Shown piece after piece: positions 1 to 8,196 of a stretch of DNA of 64,000 bases (within the stretch, counting starts at the first letter, position 1; each line of letters starts with the position of its first letter). The position numbers and the translations under genes are program-made. Under the pieces are notes generated by a model. It searched no databases and had not been told where the DNA came from. It saw only the letters and a program-made list of their open reading frames with translations. Source of the stretch: Cupriavidus pauculus (GTDB lineage: Bacteria > Pseudomonadota > Gammaproteobacteria > Burkholderiales > Burkholderiaceae); NCBI RefSeq assembly GCF_008693385.1, contig NZ_CP044067.1:3032602-3096601 (forward strand), read 5' to 3'.

Positions 1-1155
1 CAGCGCGCCGGTACGCGCGGCATCCGGTTCTCCGAGCAGCGTGGCCTGGACGATCGCCTGAAAATTCAGCGAGTTGTACGTCGCCGCCTTCACGGCGAGT
101 TGCGCGCGGGGCTTGCGTTCGGCCTCGTAGGTATCGAGCAGGGCTTCCGGCGCCGCGCCGCGCAGGACCAGCGCAAGCTTCCACGCGAGATTGTTGGCAT
201 CCTGTACGCCGATGTTCGCGCCATAGCCGCCCCATGGCGAATGCCAGTGCGCGGCATCGCCCGCGAACAGCACACGGTTCTCGCGCCAGCGGCGCAGCAG
301 TCCCGTCGTGTAGTCGAAGCGGTAGGTTTCGACGATCTCGATATCGATATCGGGCATGCCGAGCGCGCCGCGAATGCGCCGGCGCACATCGTCGGCATCG
401 GGCAGTGCCTCTTCGTCGTGGCGGAAGCTGTAGCGCCACAGGCCTGTTCGCGGATGCCTGCTGCCGAACCATCCCGCATAGCGGGGGTCCAGCACGAACG
501 AATGAAAAAAGCCGTCTTGCCCGAGCGTGTCGTCCAGCGATGCCCGGAACTCGGTCAGGATCTGGTTACCGAACGTCGGTCCATGGTCCTCGCCACCGGC
601 CACGCGGCTGCGCACGAAACTGCGTGCCCCGTCGCAGGCGACGACATAGCGCGCCCGGATGTCCTGTTCGTCGTCGCCATGACGCACGCGCACCTGTACC
701 GCGTCGCCGTGCTGCGCGACATCGACGACCTCGGTACCGAAACGTAGCGAGACGTTAGGCCATGCCTCCGCTTGCCTGCGCAGCGCGGCCTCGTAGTCGG
801 AGGCGGGAATCTTGCGCGGGAACACGGGCGAGAGATCCGCCCATTTGCGCGCGTAGTACGCATCGTCGCCGGCGGACTGGCGCACCTCGGCCACCGTGCC
901 GAGCGCCACGCGCAGATAGAAGCCCTGTCCATTGGAGGCGCCGATCGGCCAGCCCGCATTGTCGAGCTGCTGCCAGACGCCCCATTGCCGGTAGAGTTCG
1001 GCCGTCGAGGCATGCACGAACTGCCCCTTCGGCAGGGTCGTGGTGCCCGCGCGCTTCTCGCACAGCACGGTACGCACGCCCGCGCGGCCGAGCAGATAGG
1101 CGAGGGACAGGCCGACCGGACCGCCACCGCAGATGACCACATCGACCTGCGTCAT
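1..1155 (-). CDS. FAD-dependent aromatic-type monooxygenase (3' end cut by window edge)
   Basis: Predicted flavin monooxygenase of the PheA/TfdB/MhpA family. These enzymes use NAD(P)H and O2 to hydroxylate aromatic or related substrates. The frame is open for 385 codons from an ATG at 1155 to the window edge, so the C-terminus is missing. The N-terminus has the Rossmann FAD-binding motif (GGGPVG near residue 11). A later segment carries the GDAAH flavin-phosphate motif, followed by a YGANIGVQDANNLAWKLALV stretch typical of the family. The start overlaps the stop of the upstream sulfurtransferase gene (ATGA), so the two are probably cotranscribed and translationally coupled. The substrate cannot be read from the sequence. 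Confidence 0.88.
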   Translation of the reverse strand, partial: MTQVDVVICGGGPVGLSLAYLLGRAGVRTVLCEKRAGTTTLPKGQFVHASTAELYRQWGVWQQLDNAGWPIGASNGQGFYLRVALGTVAEVRQSAGDDAYYARKWADLSPVFPRKIPASDYEAALRRQAEAWPNVSLRFGTEVVDVAQHGDAVQVRVRHGDDEQDIRARYVVACDGARSFVRSRVAGGEDHGPTFGNQILTEFRASLDDTLGQDGFFHSFVLDPRYAGWFGSRHPRTGLWRYSFRHDEEALPDADDVRRRIRGALGMPDIDIEIVETYRFDYTTGLLRRWRENRVLFAGDAAHWHSPWGGYGANIGVQDANNLAWKLALVLRGAAPEALLDTYEAERKPRAQLAVKAATYNSLNFQAIVQATLLGEPDAARTGAL

Positions 1156-1997
1156 GCCGTGGCTCCCGTCTTGCCGATACCGGTTTCGGATTGCGCGAGG
1201 CGGGCAGGGTCTCTGGACCATTCCGACCAGGAGCCCACATAGAGCCGCGGCGACAGGCCGGCCTCGACCATGGTCATCCAGACCAGCGCGGACAGCACGC
1301 CGCCGCCGCAATAGACCGCGATGTCGCCGCCGGGCCGCAGGCCGGCCTCCGCATAGCGCGTGGCGAGGATCTCGCGCGAGCGCATCAGGCCCGATGGCGT
1401 CCAGTGTTCGGCGGCGGCAAGATGGATCGCGCCGGGAAGATGCCCGGCCTGATAGCTCGCGGCATCGCGCGCATCGACGATCGTGGCTGGAGGCGTGGAC
1501 GCGAGCTCGGCCACGCCGACTTCGGGCAGTGCGCCCGCCGAGAGCCGCGGCAGACGGCCGGGTATCCGCCGCGAGGGCACGGCGTCGCCGCGCGCGACCG
1601 CGCCGCCCGCCGCCGTCCACGCCTTGAGGCCGCCATCGAGCACGAGCACGCGGCTCAGGCCCGCCCAGCGCAGCACCCACCATGCACGCGCGGCCAGCGC
1701 GAGGTTCGGCCCATACAGCACGATCTCGGTGTCTTCATCCACGCCCCAGGCCTCGAGCACGAGTGCAAGCGAAACGGGGTCGGGCAGCGGCAGGTTGCCG
1801 GTCGCGGCGGTCGGGGGGCCGGCAAAGACGTCGCGGATCTGCGCATGGACCGCGCCGTGGATATGGCCATCGCGGTAGCTTTCCAGTTCGGTGGCGGGGT
1901 CGCCGAGGCGGACATCGATAAACAGCCGGTTGTCGCGCGGCGCGGCGAGCAGGTCTTCGGCTCGCGCGAATGGGGCGCGGGCGTGCAAGGTAGTCAT
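1152..1997 (-). CDS. Two-domain sulfurtransferase (rhodanese / 3-mercaptopyruvate sulfurtransferase type)
   Basis: 281-residue tandem rhodanese-domain protein that should transfer sulfur from thiosulfate or 3-mercaptopyruvate to a thiol acceptor. The C-terminal domain keeps the active-site Cys (about C230) in a CGGGVLSA loop. The equivalent loop of the N-terminal domain (YGPNLA) has no Cys and is inactive, as in the SseA family. The ATG at 1997 starts MTTLHARAPF. An in-frame extension further upstream looks noncoding. The gene is first in a two-gene unit with the monooxygenase (4-base overlap), so it may supply or detoxify sulfur in the same pathway; that link is inference. Confidence 0.85.
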   Translation of the reverse strand: MTTLHARAPFARAEDLLAAPRDNRLFIDVRLGDPATELESYRDGHIHGAVHAQIRDVFAGPPTAATGNLPLPDPVSLALVLEAWGVDEDTEIVLYGPNLALAARAWWVLRWAGLSRVLVLDGGLKAWTAAGGAVARGDAVPSRRIPGRLPRLSAGALPEVGVAELASTPPATIVDARDAASYQAGHLPGAIHLAAAEHWTPSGLMRSREILATRYAEAGLRPGGDIAVYCGGGVLSALVWMTMVEAGLSPRLYVGSWSEWSRDPARLAQSETGIGKTGATA

Positions 1998-2263
1998 GAG
2001 CGGCGAAGGAATGGTCGTGGGTCGAAGGAACGATGCGGGGCCATTGTCGGCGCGGGCGCCACGCAAGGCGTTACCACCGGCTGAAATCGGCGGGCGCGCA
2101 TGCGCGCCAGGCGCATATGCAATGCCGATCCGCCGCGAAATTGTTATAAGCAAGCGCGAAATCGGTCTAAGCGGCTTCATCCGGCGGTAAGTGCCACGAC
2201 CTTATGATTCATAGAATGGCTCGCACCCGGTACCCCGTGTGCCAGTCATCCGCAGGAGTCATT

Positions 2264-3268
2264 GTGAATATCGCCCGCCGCCATGCGGCCCGCCTCTCGT
2301 ATCTGCTCTCGTCGCTGATCTCGTCGCTGATCACGCTCGCGCTGTCGCTCGCGAGCGTGGCCGTCCACGCGCAGACCTATCCGGACAAGCCCATCCGCAT
2401 CCTCATGCCCTGGGGCGACGGCTTTCCCGCAAACGCGCCGCATCTCTACTCGCAGGAACTTTCCAAACGGCTCGGCCAGCCCGTGGTGCTCGAGGTCAAG
2501 TCCGGTGCCGGCGGCGAGATCGCGGCGCGGCAGGTGCGTGGGGCGCCGAAGGATGGCTACACGTTGCTGGCCACGGGCACATCGATCACGACATCGTGGG
2601 CCTCGCGCGCCGGCAATGTGGATCCGGAAGGCGAATTGCAGCCGGTCGGGCAGATTGCGGCCACGCCATACGTGATCGTCGCGCAGGCCGGACGCTTCGG
2701 CACGTTCGCGAAGTTCCTCGGCACCGCGCGCGAGCGGCCGGGCAAGCTCAATTACGCGTCGCCGGGCATCGGTACCGGCATGCATTTCCTTGGCGAACTG
2801 ATCAAGCAGAACGGGAACGTCGATGTCGTGCACGTGCCGTATGCCACCGGGGCGCGGCAGCTGCAGGCCGTGCTCGCGGGCGATGTCGATATCGCGATCA
2901 TTTCGCTGGTGACGGCGTTGCCGCAGATCCGTTCGGGCAAGCTCGAAGCGCTGGCCGTCAGCACCACGGCGCGCAGCAAGGCCGTGCCCGAAGTGCCGAC
3001 GCTCGGTGAAGCGGGCGTGCCCGGGCTGCCGAACATCGCTTCGTGGATCGCGTTGTTCGCGCCGAAGGGCGTGCCGGCCGATGTGCTGGCCAGACTCTCC
3101 GCGCAGATTCAGGCGGTATCGGCGGAGCCTGCCGTGCGCGATACCGTCGCACAGTGGGGCGCGGAAGTGCCCGACACCAGCAGCGCGCAACTGGCGCGCA
3201 CCGTGCAGATCGAGAAAAAGACGTGGTCGCGGCTGACCGCCGACGGGCGGCTCGTGGCGGCCGATTAG
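2264..3268 (+). CDS. Periplasmic substrate-binding protein, Bug/TctC family (TTT receptor)
   Basis: 334-residue extracytoplasmic solute receptor of the tripartite tricarboxylate transporter (Bug) family, which binds small carboxylates in the periplasm. The GTG at 2264 is preferred because AGGAG lies five bases upstream and it gives a clean signal peptide ending near AVHAQ. Family features include YPDKPIRILMPW after cleavage, the GQPVVLEVKSGAGGEIAA segment and a late LARLSAQIQAV helix. The usual 'VPFPAGG' is altered to MPWGDGF, so the binding pocket may be atypical. No TctA or TctB membrane gene is nearby. An AraC gene follows after seven bases. Confidence 0.88.
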   Translation: MNIARRHAARLSYLLSSLISSLITLALSLASVAVHAQTYPDKPIRILMPWGDGFPANAPHLYSQELSKRLGQPVVLEVKSGAGGEIAARQVRGAPKDGYTLLATGTSITTSWASRAGNVDPEGELQPVGQIAATPYVIVAQAGRFGTFAKFLGTARERPGKLNYASPGIGTGMHFLGELIKQNGNVDVVHVPYATGARQLQAVLAGDVDIAIISLVTALPQIRSGKLEALAVSTTARSKAVPEVPTLGEAGVPGLPNIASWIALFAPKGVPADVLARLSAQIQAVSAEPAVRDTVAQWGAEVPDTSSAQLARTVQIEKKTWSRLTADGRLVAAD

Positions 3269-3275
3269 GGAGCGG

Positions 3276-4217
3276 ATGCCGACGATGGCCTTGCCGCAGC
3301 ACGCTGCCCCGTTCGATACGCCACATGGTGCCCATCTGGGATACCTCGGGGGTGCGTTCGGCCGCGTGTCGCTGCTGGCGCCCGACGTCGTCTTCGCGCC
3401 GCACACGCGCGATTGCGAGCAGGTTCTGGCCAACGTCGATGAGGCGCCGCTCGATGTACTGATCGATGGCCATGCGCGTCGGCTGTTGCCGCACGATGCC
3501 ATCCTGTTGCGGCCGCGGCAGATCTACGCGATTCCGCGCGCGGGCGAGGGCGGTGGCGCGCGGGGATTGCCGGGGTCGGTGCTGATCAAGGCCTCGGCCT
3601 CGCTGGCGGCGCGTGCGGGCCTGGCCATGCCCGCGCCGGGTACCGCGGGACCCAATGTACCGATCGCGCTGGCGCGCGATGCGCGCGCGGCGTTGCGCGA
3701 ACTCGTCGATGCGATGACGGTGCAGGACCCCGGCGCGGTGGCGGTCCGGCAATGCGTCGATGCGGTGTTTGGCGCGGTGGCGCATGCCGCAATGGAACGT
3801 GGGCCGTTGCCGTCGGCACCGGCCGACGATGCGCAGGCGCCTTCCATTCGCGCCGAGGCCAACGCGCTGGTCTTTGGGGAACTGAACACGTTTCGCGAGA
3901 TTGGCGATGCGGCGCGCCGGTACGACGTGTCGGAGCGGCACTTCTTTACGCTGTTCCGTCGCGCCACGGGACTGCCGCCTCGCGCGTTCTACAACATGCG
4001 CCGGCTGGAGATGGCGTTTGCGCTGTTGCTCGATAGCTCGCGTTCGATTGCCGATATCGCTTACGAACTCGGGTTCAACGCACCGCCGCATTTCACGCGG
4101 TTTATGCGCGACAACACGGGGTGGACGCCGTCCAGCTATCGGCGGGCGGTTGCCCTGGCGCCGGATGCGCTGCGTCCGAGCGTGTCCACATTCGCCCCGC
4201 TGCCGCGCGGGGTGTGA
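3276..4217 (+). CDS. AraC-family transcriptional regulator
   Basis: 313-residue regulator with an AraC-type double helix-turn-helix at the C-terminus (about residues 205-300). The first HTH contains EIGDAARRYDVSERHFFTLF and the second SIADIAYELGFNAPPHFTRF. The N-terminal half is a ligand-sensing region without a close match I can name. The gene starts seven bases after the Bug receptor stop and is probably in the same transcript, so it may control uptake or use of that receptor's ligand. A second ATG at 3285 is an alternative start. Confidence 0.85.
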   Translation: MPTMALPQHAAPFDTPHGAHLGYLGGAFGRVSLLAPDVVFAPHTRDCEQVLANVDEAPLDVLIDGHARRLLPHDAILLRPRQIYAIPRAGEGGGARGLPGSVLIKASASLAARAGLAMPAPGTAGPNVPIALARDARAALRELVDAMTVQDPGAVAVRQCVDAVFGAVAHAAMERGPLPSAPADDAQAPSIRAEANALVFGELNTFREIGDAARRYDVSERHFFTLFRRATGLPPRAFYNMRRLEMAFALLLDSSRSIADIAYELGFNAPPHFTRFMRDNTGWTPSSYRRAVALAPDALRPSVSTFAPLPRGV

Positions 4218-4287
4218 CATTCGGGCACGGCGAAATTCCGCGCGAAACTGAGTATCCTTCGCTTCACGACCTTCCGTCCCGAGTATC

Positions 4288-6018
4288 TTGTCCTCCCACG
4301 CTCCTGCCGCCAATGCGGCGTCCGCCTATCGCATGCTCTGGCGCTGGCATTTCTATGCCGGCCTGTTCGTCATGCCGTTTCTGGTCGTGCTTGCGGTGAC
4401 GGGCACGATTTATTGCTTTCAGCCGCAGATCGAGCCGCTGCTGTATCCGCAGTTGCTGCGCGTGGAGCCGGCTGGGCAGCCTTTGCCTGCGCAGACGCTG
4501 CTGGACCGTGCGCGCGCGGGCGCGCCGGCGGGGGCGGTGGCCACGACTTATGCGGTCAATGCGAACCCGGGCGCGAGCGCGGAGTTCGTGTTCCGGCTCG
4601 GACCGGGGCAGAGCGAGAGCGTGTATCTGAATCCCTATACAGGCGAGCGGCTTGGGACGCTGAGTGTGGAGGACCGCCTGATGAAGCAGGTGCGGATGCT
4701 CCATCGCGCGTTGCTGGTAGGGAAGCCGGGCGAACTGCTGATGGAGCTGGCGGGCTGCTGGGTGCTGGTGATGCTGGCCACCGGGATTGCGATGTGGTGG
4801 CCGCGCCTGCGCGAGAGGAGGGCGGGGGCGTTTGCAATGCGGCCGGCGGGTGGCAAGCGCGGGTGGTGGAAGGAACTGCACAGCGTGCTGGGCGCGTGGC
4901 TCGCGGTGGGGGCGCTGGCGTTCGTGTTGTCGGGGTTGCCGTGGACGGCGTCGTGGGGGCAGCAGTTCAAGGCGCTGGCGACGAAGGCGAATCTGGGGCG
5001 GCCGGCTGCCGGCGGCGGGCATGAGGGACATGGGCCGGCACAGGCGGCCGGCCATGCGGCCAACCATAGCGAGCACACGAGCCATACCGGGCACACCGGC
5101 CATGCCGCGCACACGGGCCATGCCGCGCACACGGGCGCGGAGCCCGTCCCCACGAGCAGCCCCACGACCGTCCCCACGACCAGCCTCACGACCAGCCTCA
5201 CGACCAGCCCCATGGTCCACACTGGCCATGCAGGCACCACGACCGGCGGGCAAGCCATCGCCGATGGCAACGGCCCGCGCGCCGCAGGCGAGGGCGGCAA
5301 TGCCATGACCCACACTGGCCATGCGGGCACCACGACCGGCGGGCAAGCCATCGCCGATGGCAACGGCCCGCGTGCCGCAGGCGCGGGCGGTAGTGCCATG
5401 ACCGGTGCCGCCGGGCAGACGATGGAATCGCTGCCGCTATCCGAGCTACCGTGGGCCACGGGCCTGACCCAAGTGCCCAACGCCAGCGGCCAGCCCGCAA
5501 CGCTGACACTCGACCAGGTCGTCCAGATCGCCGCCGCGCGCGGGGCCGGTAGCGGTTGCCAGGTCGCGTTGCCGACCCGGCCCAACGCGGTCTATACCGT
5601 GTCGTGCTTCCCCGCCGACCCGCAGGCCGAACGCACGCTGCATATCGACCCGCACGACGGCCGCATCGTGCGCGATATCTCTTACGCGGACTACGGCCCA
5701 GTCGCGCGCGCGGTGTCGTATGGCACCTCGCTGCATATGGGCCGCTACTTCGGCATGGCCAACCAGATCGTATGCGCGGCGATTTCCCTCGGCCTGATGG
5801 GGCTCGCGATCAGCGGCTTCGTGATGTGGTGGAAGCGCCGGCCCGCCCGCGCGCTCGCGGCGCCGAGCTATCCCTCCGCGGTCCCGCCGATGCGCGCGTG
5901 GGTCATCGGCCTCGGGCTCCTTGGCGCGATCTTCCCGATGATGGGCGCCACGATGCTCGCGGTATGGCTACTCGACCGCGGTGTCATGCTGCGGCAGACC
6001 CGCCGCCTGGCCACATAA
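4288..6018 (+). CDS. PepSY-associated transmembrane protein with His-rich periplasmic linker
   Basis: 576-residue inner-membrane protein of the PepSY_TM family, often linked to iron or siderophore use and ferric reduction. Membrane segments are visible near residues 20-45, 150-170, 195-215, 495-515 and 540-565. The first has the typical MLWRWHFYAGLFVMPFLV pattern. Between the third and fourth lies a low-complexity stretch (about residues 245-375) rich in His, Gly and Thr, with many HTGHA units and an internal 31-residue duplication. Such histidine clusters could bind a divalent metal; that is inference. The predicted start is TTG at 4288. An ATG at 4333 (MLWRW) would remove the N-terminal tail. 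Confidence 0.82.
   Translation: MSSHAPAANAASAYRMLWRWHFYAGLFVMPFLVVLAVTGTIYCFQPQIEPLLYPQLLRVEPAGQPLPAQTLLDRARAGAPAGAVATTYAVNANPGASAEFVFRLGPGQSESVYLNPYTGERLGTLSVEDRLMKQVRMLHRALLVGKPGELLMELAGCWVLVMLATGIAMWWPRLRERRAGAFAMRPAGGKRGWWKELHSVLGAWLAVGALAFVLSGLPWTASWGQQFKALATKANLGRPAAGGGHEGHGPAQAAGHAANHSEHTSHTGHTGHAAHTGHAAHTGAEPVPTSSPTTVPTTSLTTSLTTSPMVHTGHAGTTTGGQAIADGNGPRAAGEGGNAMTHTGHAGTTTGGQAIADGNGPRAAGAGGSAMTGAAGQTMESLPLSELPWATGLTQVPNASGQPATLTLDQVVQIAAARGAGSGCQVALPTRPNAVYTVSCFPADPQAERTLHIDPHDGRIVRDISYADYGPVARAVSYGTSLHMGRYFGMANQIVCAAISLGLMGLAISGFVMWWKRRPARALAAPSYPSAVPPMRAWVIGLGLLGAIFPMMGATMLAVWLLDRGVMLRQTRRLAT
5218..5403. repeat. 93-bp tandem duplication inside the PepSY gene
   Basis: Two direct copies start at 5218 and 5311 with a period of 93 bases (31 codons) and keep the reading frame. 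They differ at only a handful of positions over roughly the first 80 bases. Each encodes HTGHAGTTTGGQAIADGNGP and flanking residues. High nucleotide identity, not just protein identity, points to a recent duplication. Confidence 0.9.
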
Positions 6019-6132
6019 CGAGCCCACAGTCGAGCGGCCCACTGCTCACGACGGCCCAAGGCGCATGGCCTTCGCGACTCGCGCGGCTTGCGTCGACCTC
6101 GCGCCGCGCGTCCGCTGGCGGACCGCCCCTCG

Positions 6133-7038
6133 TCACAGCGCACCGCTAGCCACACGCGGTACGAGGTCGTGCAGCCGCGACAACACGAGCCGCGCCGCGC
6201 GCGAGAGTGGGTGGTGGCGCGTCACGCCCATTGCGATATCGCGTGGCATGCGGGGATCGACGATTTCCACGGCCGCCAGCCGGCCGGCTTCCATATCCTG
6301 TGCCACCGCCAGCCGCGGCAGAATCGTCAGCGCGCAGCCCGATAGCGCCACCTCCTTCATCGTGCTCAGCGATTCCACCTCCAGCGCCACATCGAGCGAG
6401 ATGCCGAGCCGCCGCGCATGCTGGTCGAGAATCGACCGAAACCCGTTCGGCGACGGCGGCAACACCAGCGGAATGCCATCGAGCTTCCGAAACGCCAGCT
6501 GCGACAACCTCGCAAACGGATGCGCCGGCGTGCAGATCAGATAGGTCGGCACCTGCGCCAGCACATCCTCGTCCTGCCGGGGCCCCGGGCTATACCGGTT
6601 GATCAGTGCCAGATCGATCCGCCCCGACTCCAGCGCCTCGTCGAGCTGCCCGCTGAACCCTTCCGCCACGTGCAGCCGCACTCCCGGCGCCAGCGACCGC
6701 AGATCCTCGAACAGCGCGGGCACCAGCCGCGGCGCCATCGACGGTAATACCCCGATCTTGACGAGCCCGACCGGAATGCCCGCCGCATCCTTGACCTCGT
6801 CCTGCAATCGCGCCGACTGATCGAGCAGCAGCCGCACATGCGGCACGATCCGCTGCCCGAATTCCGAGAGCACCACACCGCGCCCCGTCCGCTCGAACAG
6901 CCGGTCTCCCCATTCCCCCTCGATCTGCGCAATCGCGCGGCTGACCAGCGACTGCGCGATGCCCAGCGCCCGCGCCGCGCGCGACAGGGAGCCGAGTTCG
7001 GCCACCAGCGCGACCGTTTCCAGCTGCTTGAGGTTCAT
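6133..7038 (-). CDS. LysR-family transcriptional regulator
   Basis: 301-residue LysR-type regulator. The winged HTH covers residues 1-60 (LKQLETVALVAELGSLSRAA, then SLVSRAIAQIE) and is followed by a periplasmic-binding-like effector domain. The gene is transcribed divergently from the Bug receptor at 7167. The 128-base gap between them holds a perfect 13-bp palindrome, the usual layout for a LysR protein controlling a neighbouring catabolic operon (receptor, acyl-CoA synthetase, hydratases, dehydrogenase). The effector is unknown but is likely the pathway's substrate or an early intermediate. Confidence 0.88.
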   Translation of the reverse strand: MNLKQLETVALVAELGSLSRAARALGIAQSLVSRAIAQIEGEWGDRLFERTGRGVVLSEFGQRIVPHVRLLLDQSARLQDEVKDAAGIPVGLVKIGVLPSMAPRLVPALFEDLRSLAPGVRLHVAEGFSGQLDEALESGRIDLALINRYSPGPRQDEDVLAQVPTYLICTPAHPFARLSQLAFRKLDGIPLVLPPSPNGFRSILDQHARRLGISLDVALEVESLSTMKEVALSGCALTILPRLAVAQDMEAGRLAAVEIVDPRMPRDIAMGVTRHHPLSRAARLVLSRLHDLVPRVASGAL

Positions 7039-7059
7039 GAACTATCCATCCAGAAAATA

Positions 7060-7072
7060 GATATCAGATATC
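7060..7072. promoter_or_regulatory. Palindromic operator candidate between LysR and Bug genes
   Basis: GATATC-A-GATATC is a perfect inverted repeat with a one-base centre, lying 22 bases upstream of the LysR start. It is AT-rich against a GC-rich background and sits where LysR proteins usually bind in a divergent promoter. Binding is inferred from position and symmetry only. Confidence 0.5.
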
Positions 7073-7166
7073 GCGGATTGTACGCTTTTGCATTGCCAAG
7101 AGACTCCATACACTGACGTCATCCCTTCGGACCGCAAAGAAGGGCAAAAAACAATATGGAGACAAC

Positions 7167-8168
7167 ATGCCGCGCTTTACCCACATGCTTCGCGCATGGC
7201 GCCGACCGCTCTGCGCCCTGCTGATTGCTGCCGCGCCGCTGGCCGCCGGCAGCGCCTTCGCCTCCGGTGCATACCCGGGCAAACCGATTCGCCTCGTCGT
7301 GCCGTTCCCGGCCGGCGGTCCCACCGACGCCATGGCGCGCCTGATCGGCCAGCACCTGTCGCAGCAACTGGGCCAGCCCGTCGTCATCGACAACCGCGGC
7401 GGCGCGGGCGGCACGATCGCCACCGAAGCGGTGGCCCAGTCCGCCCCCGACGGCTACACGCTGTTCTTCTCGACCACGGGCACGATGGCCATCAATCCGT
7501 CGCTGTACCGCGCCCTCAAGGTGGACCCGGTCAAGGCGTTCGACGCCGTGGGCTCCGTCGCCGCCACGGTCAACGTGCTCGTGGTGCCGAACAGCCTGCC
7601 CGTCAACAATGTGAAGGAGCTGATTGCGCTCGCGAAGCAGAAGCCCGGCTCGCTGACGTTCGGCTCCGCAGGCAACGGCAGCTCCAACCATCTGTCGGGC
7701 GAACTGTTCAAGTCGATGGCCGGCATCGATATCGTGCACGTGCCCTACAAGGGCTCGGCCGCGGCGTTCACGGACCTGCTCGGCGGGCGCATCTCGATGA
7801 TGTTCGACACGGTATCCAGCCAGGTGCAGTACATCGGCAGCGGCAAGGTCAAGCCGCTCGGCGTCACCGGCACCACGCGGTCGGAGGCGCTGCCGAAGGT
7901 GCCGACCGTCGCGGAAGCGGGGCTGCCCGGTTTCGACGTGACGATCTGGTTCGGCCTTTCGGCGCCGAAGGGCACGCCGCCCGATGCGATCAAGCGCCTC
8001 AATGCCGAGCTGCAGACCGTGCTCGGACAGTCGGACGTGCAGACGCAGCTGGCCGCGCTCGGCGCGCGTCCGCTGCCGGGCACGCCCGCGGATTTCACAA
8101 AGCTGATCCAGCACGACGCGGCCAAGTGGGGCCCCGTGGTGAAGCAATCGGGAGCGACCGTTGACTGA
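7167..8168 (+). CDS. Periplasmic substrate-binding protein, Bug/TctC family (TTT receptor)
   Basis: 333-residue Bug-family receptor with an N-terminal signal peptide (cleavage near SAFASGAYPG). The mature start carries the classic PIRLVVPFPAGGPTDAMARL carboxylate-binding loop and VIDNRGGAGG. It is the first gene of a run with an acyl-CoA synthetase, two crotonase-fold enzymes and an aldehyde dehydrogenase. It therefore probably captures the carboxylic acid that the run degrades. Its stop codon overlaps the TTG alternative start of the next gene. No membrane partners are encoded nearby, so TctAB must be shared from elsewhere. Confidence 0.9.
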   Translation: MPRFTHMLRAWRRPLCALLIAAAPLAAGSAFASGAYPGKPIRLVVPFPAGGPTDAMARLIGQHLSQQLGQPVVIDNRGGAGGTIATEAVAQSAPDGYTLFFSTTGTMAINPSLYRALKVDPVKAFDAVGSVAATVNVLVVPNSLPVNNVKELIALAKQKPGSLTFGSAGNGSSNHLSGELFKSMAGIDIVHVPYKGSAAAFTDLLGGRISMMFDTVSSQVQYIGSGKVKPLGVTGTTRSEALPKVPTVAEAGLPGFDVTIWFGLSAPKGTPPDAIKRLNAELQTVLGQSDVQTQLAALGARPLPGTPADFTKLIQHDAAKWGPVVKQSGATVD

Positions 8169-8196
8169 CACCCTGCTTGCGCCGCTGGAGGACGCG

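Noticed and set aside
5218..5403. 93-bp duplication considered as assembly artefact or mobile-element footprint
   Set aside because: It keeps frame, shows small differences between copies and has no inverted termini or target duplication; a genuine coding repeat is more likely.
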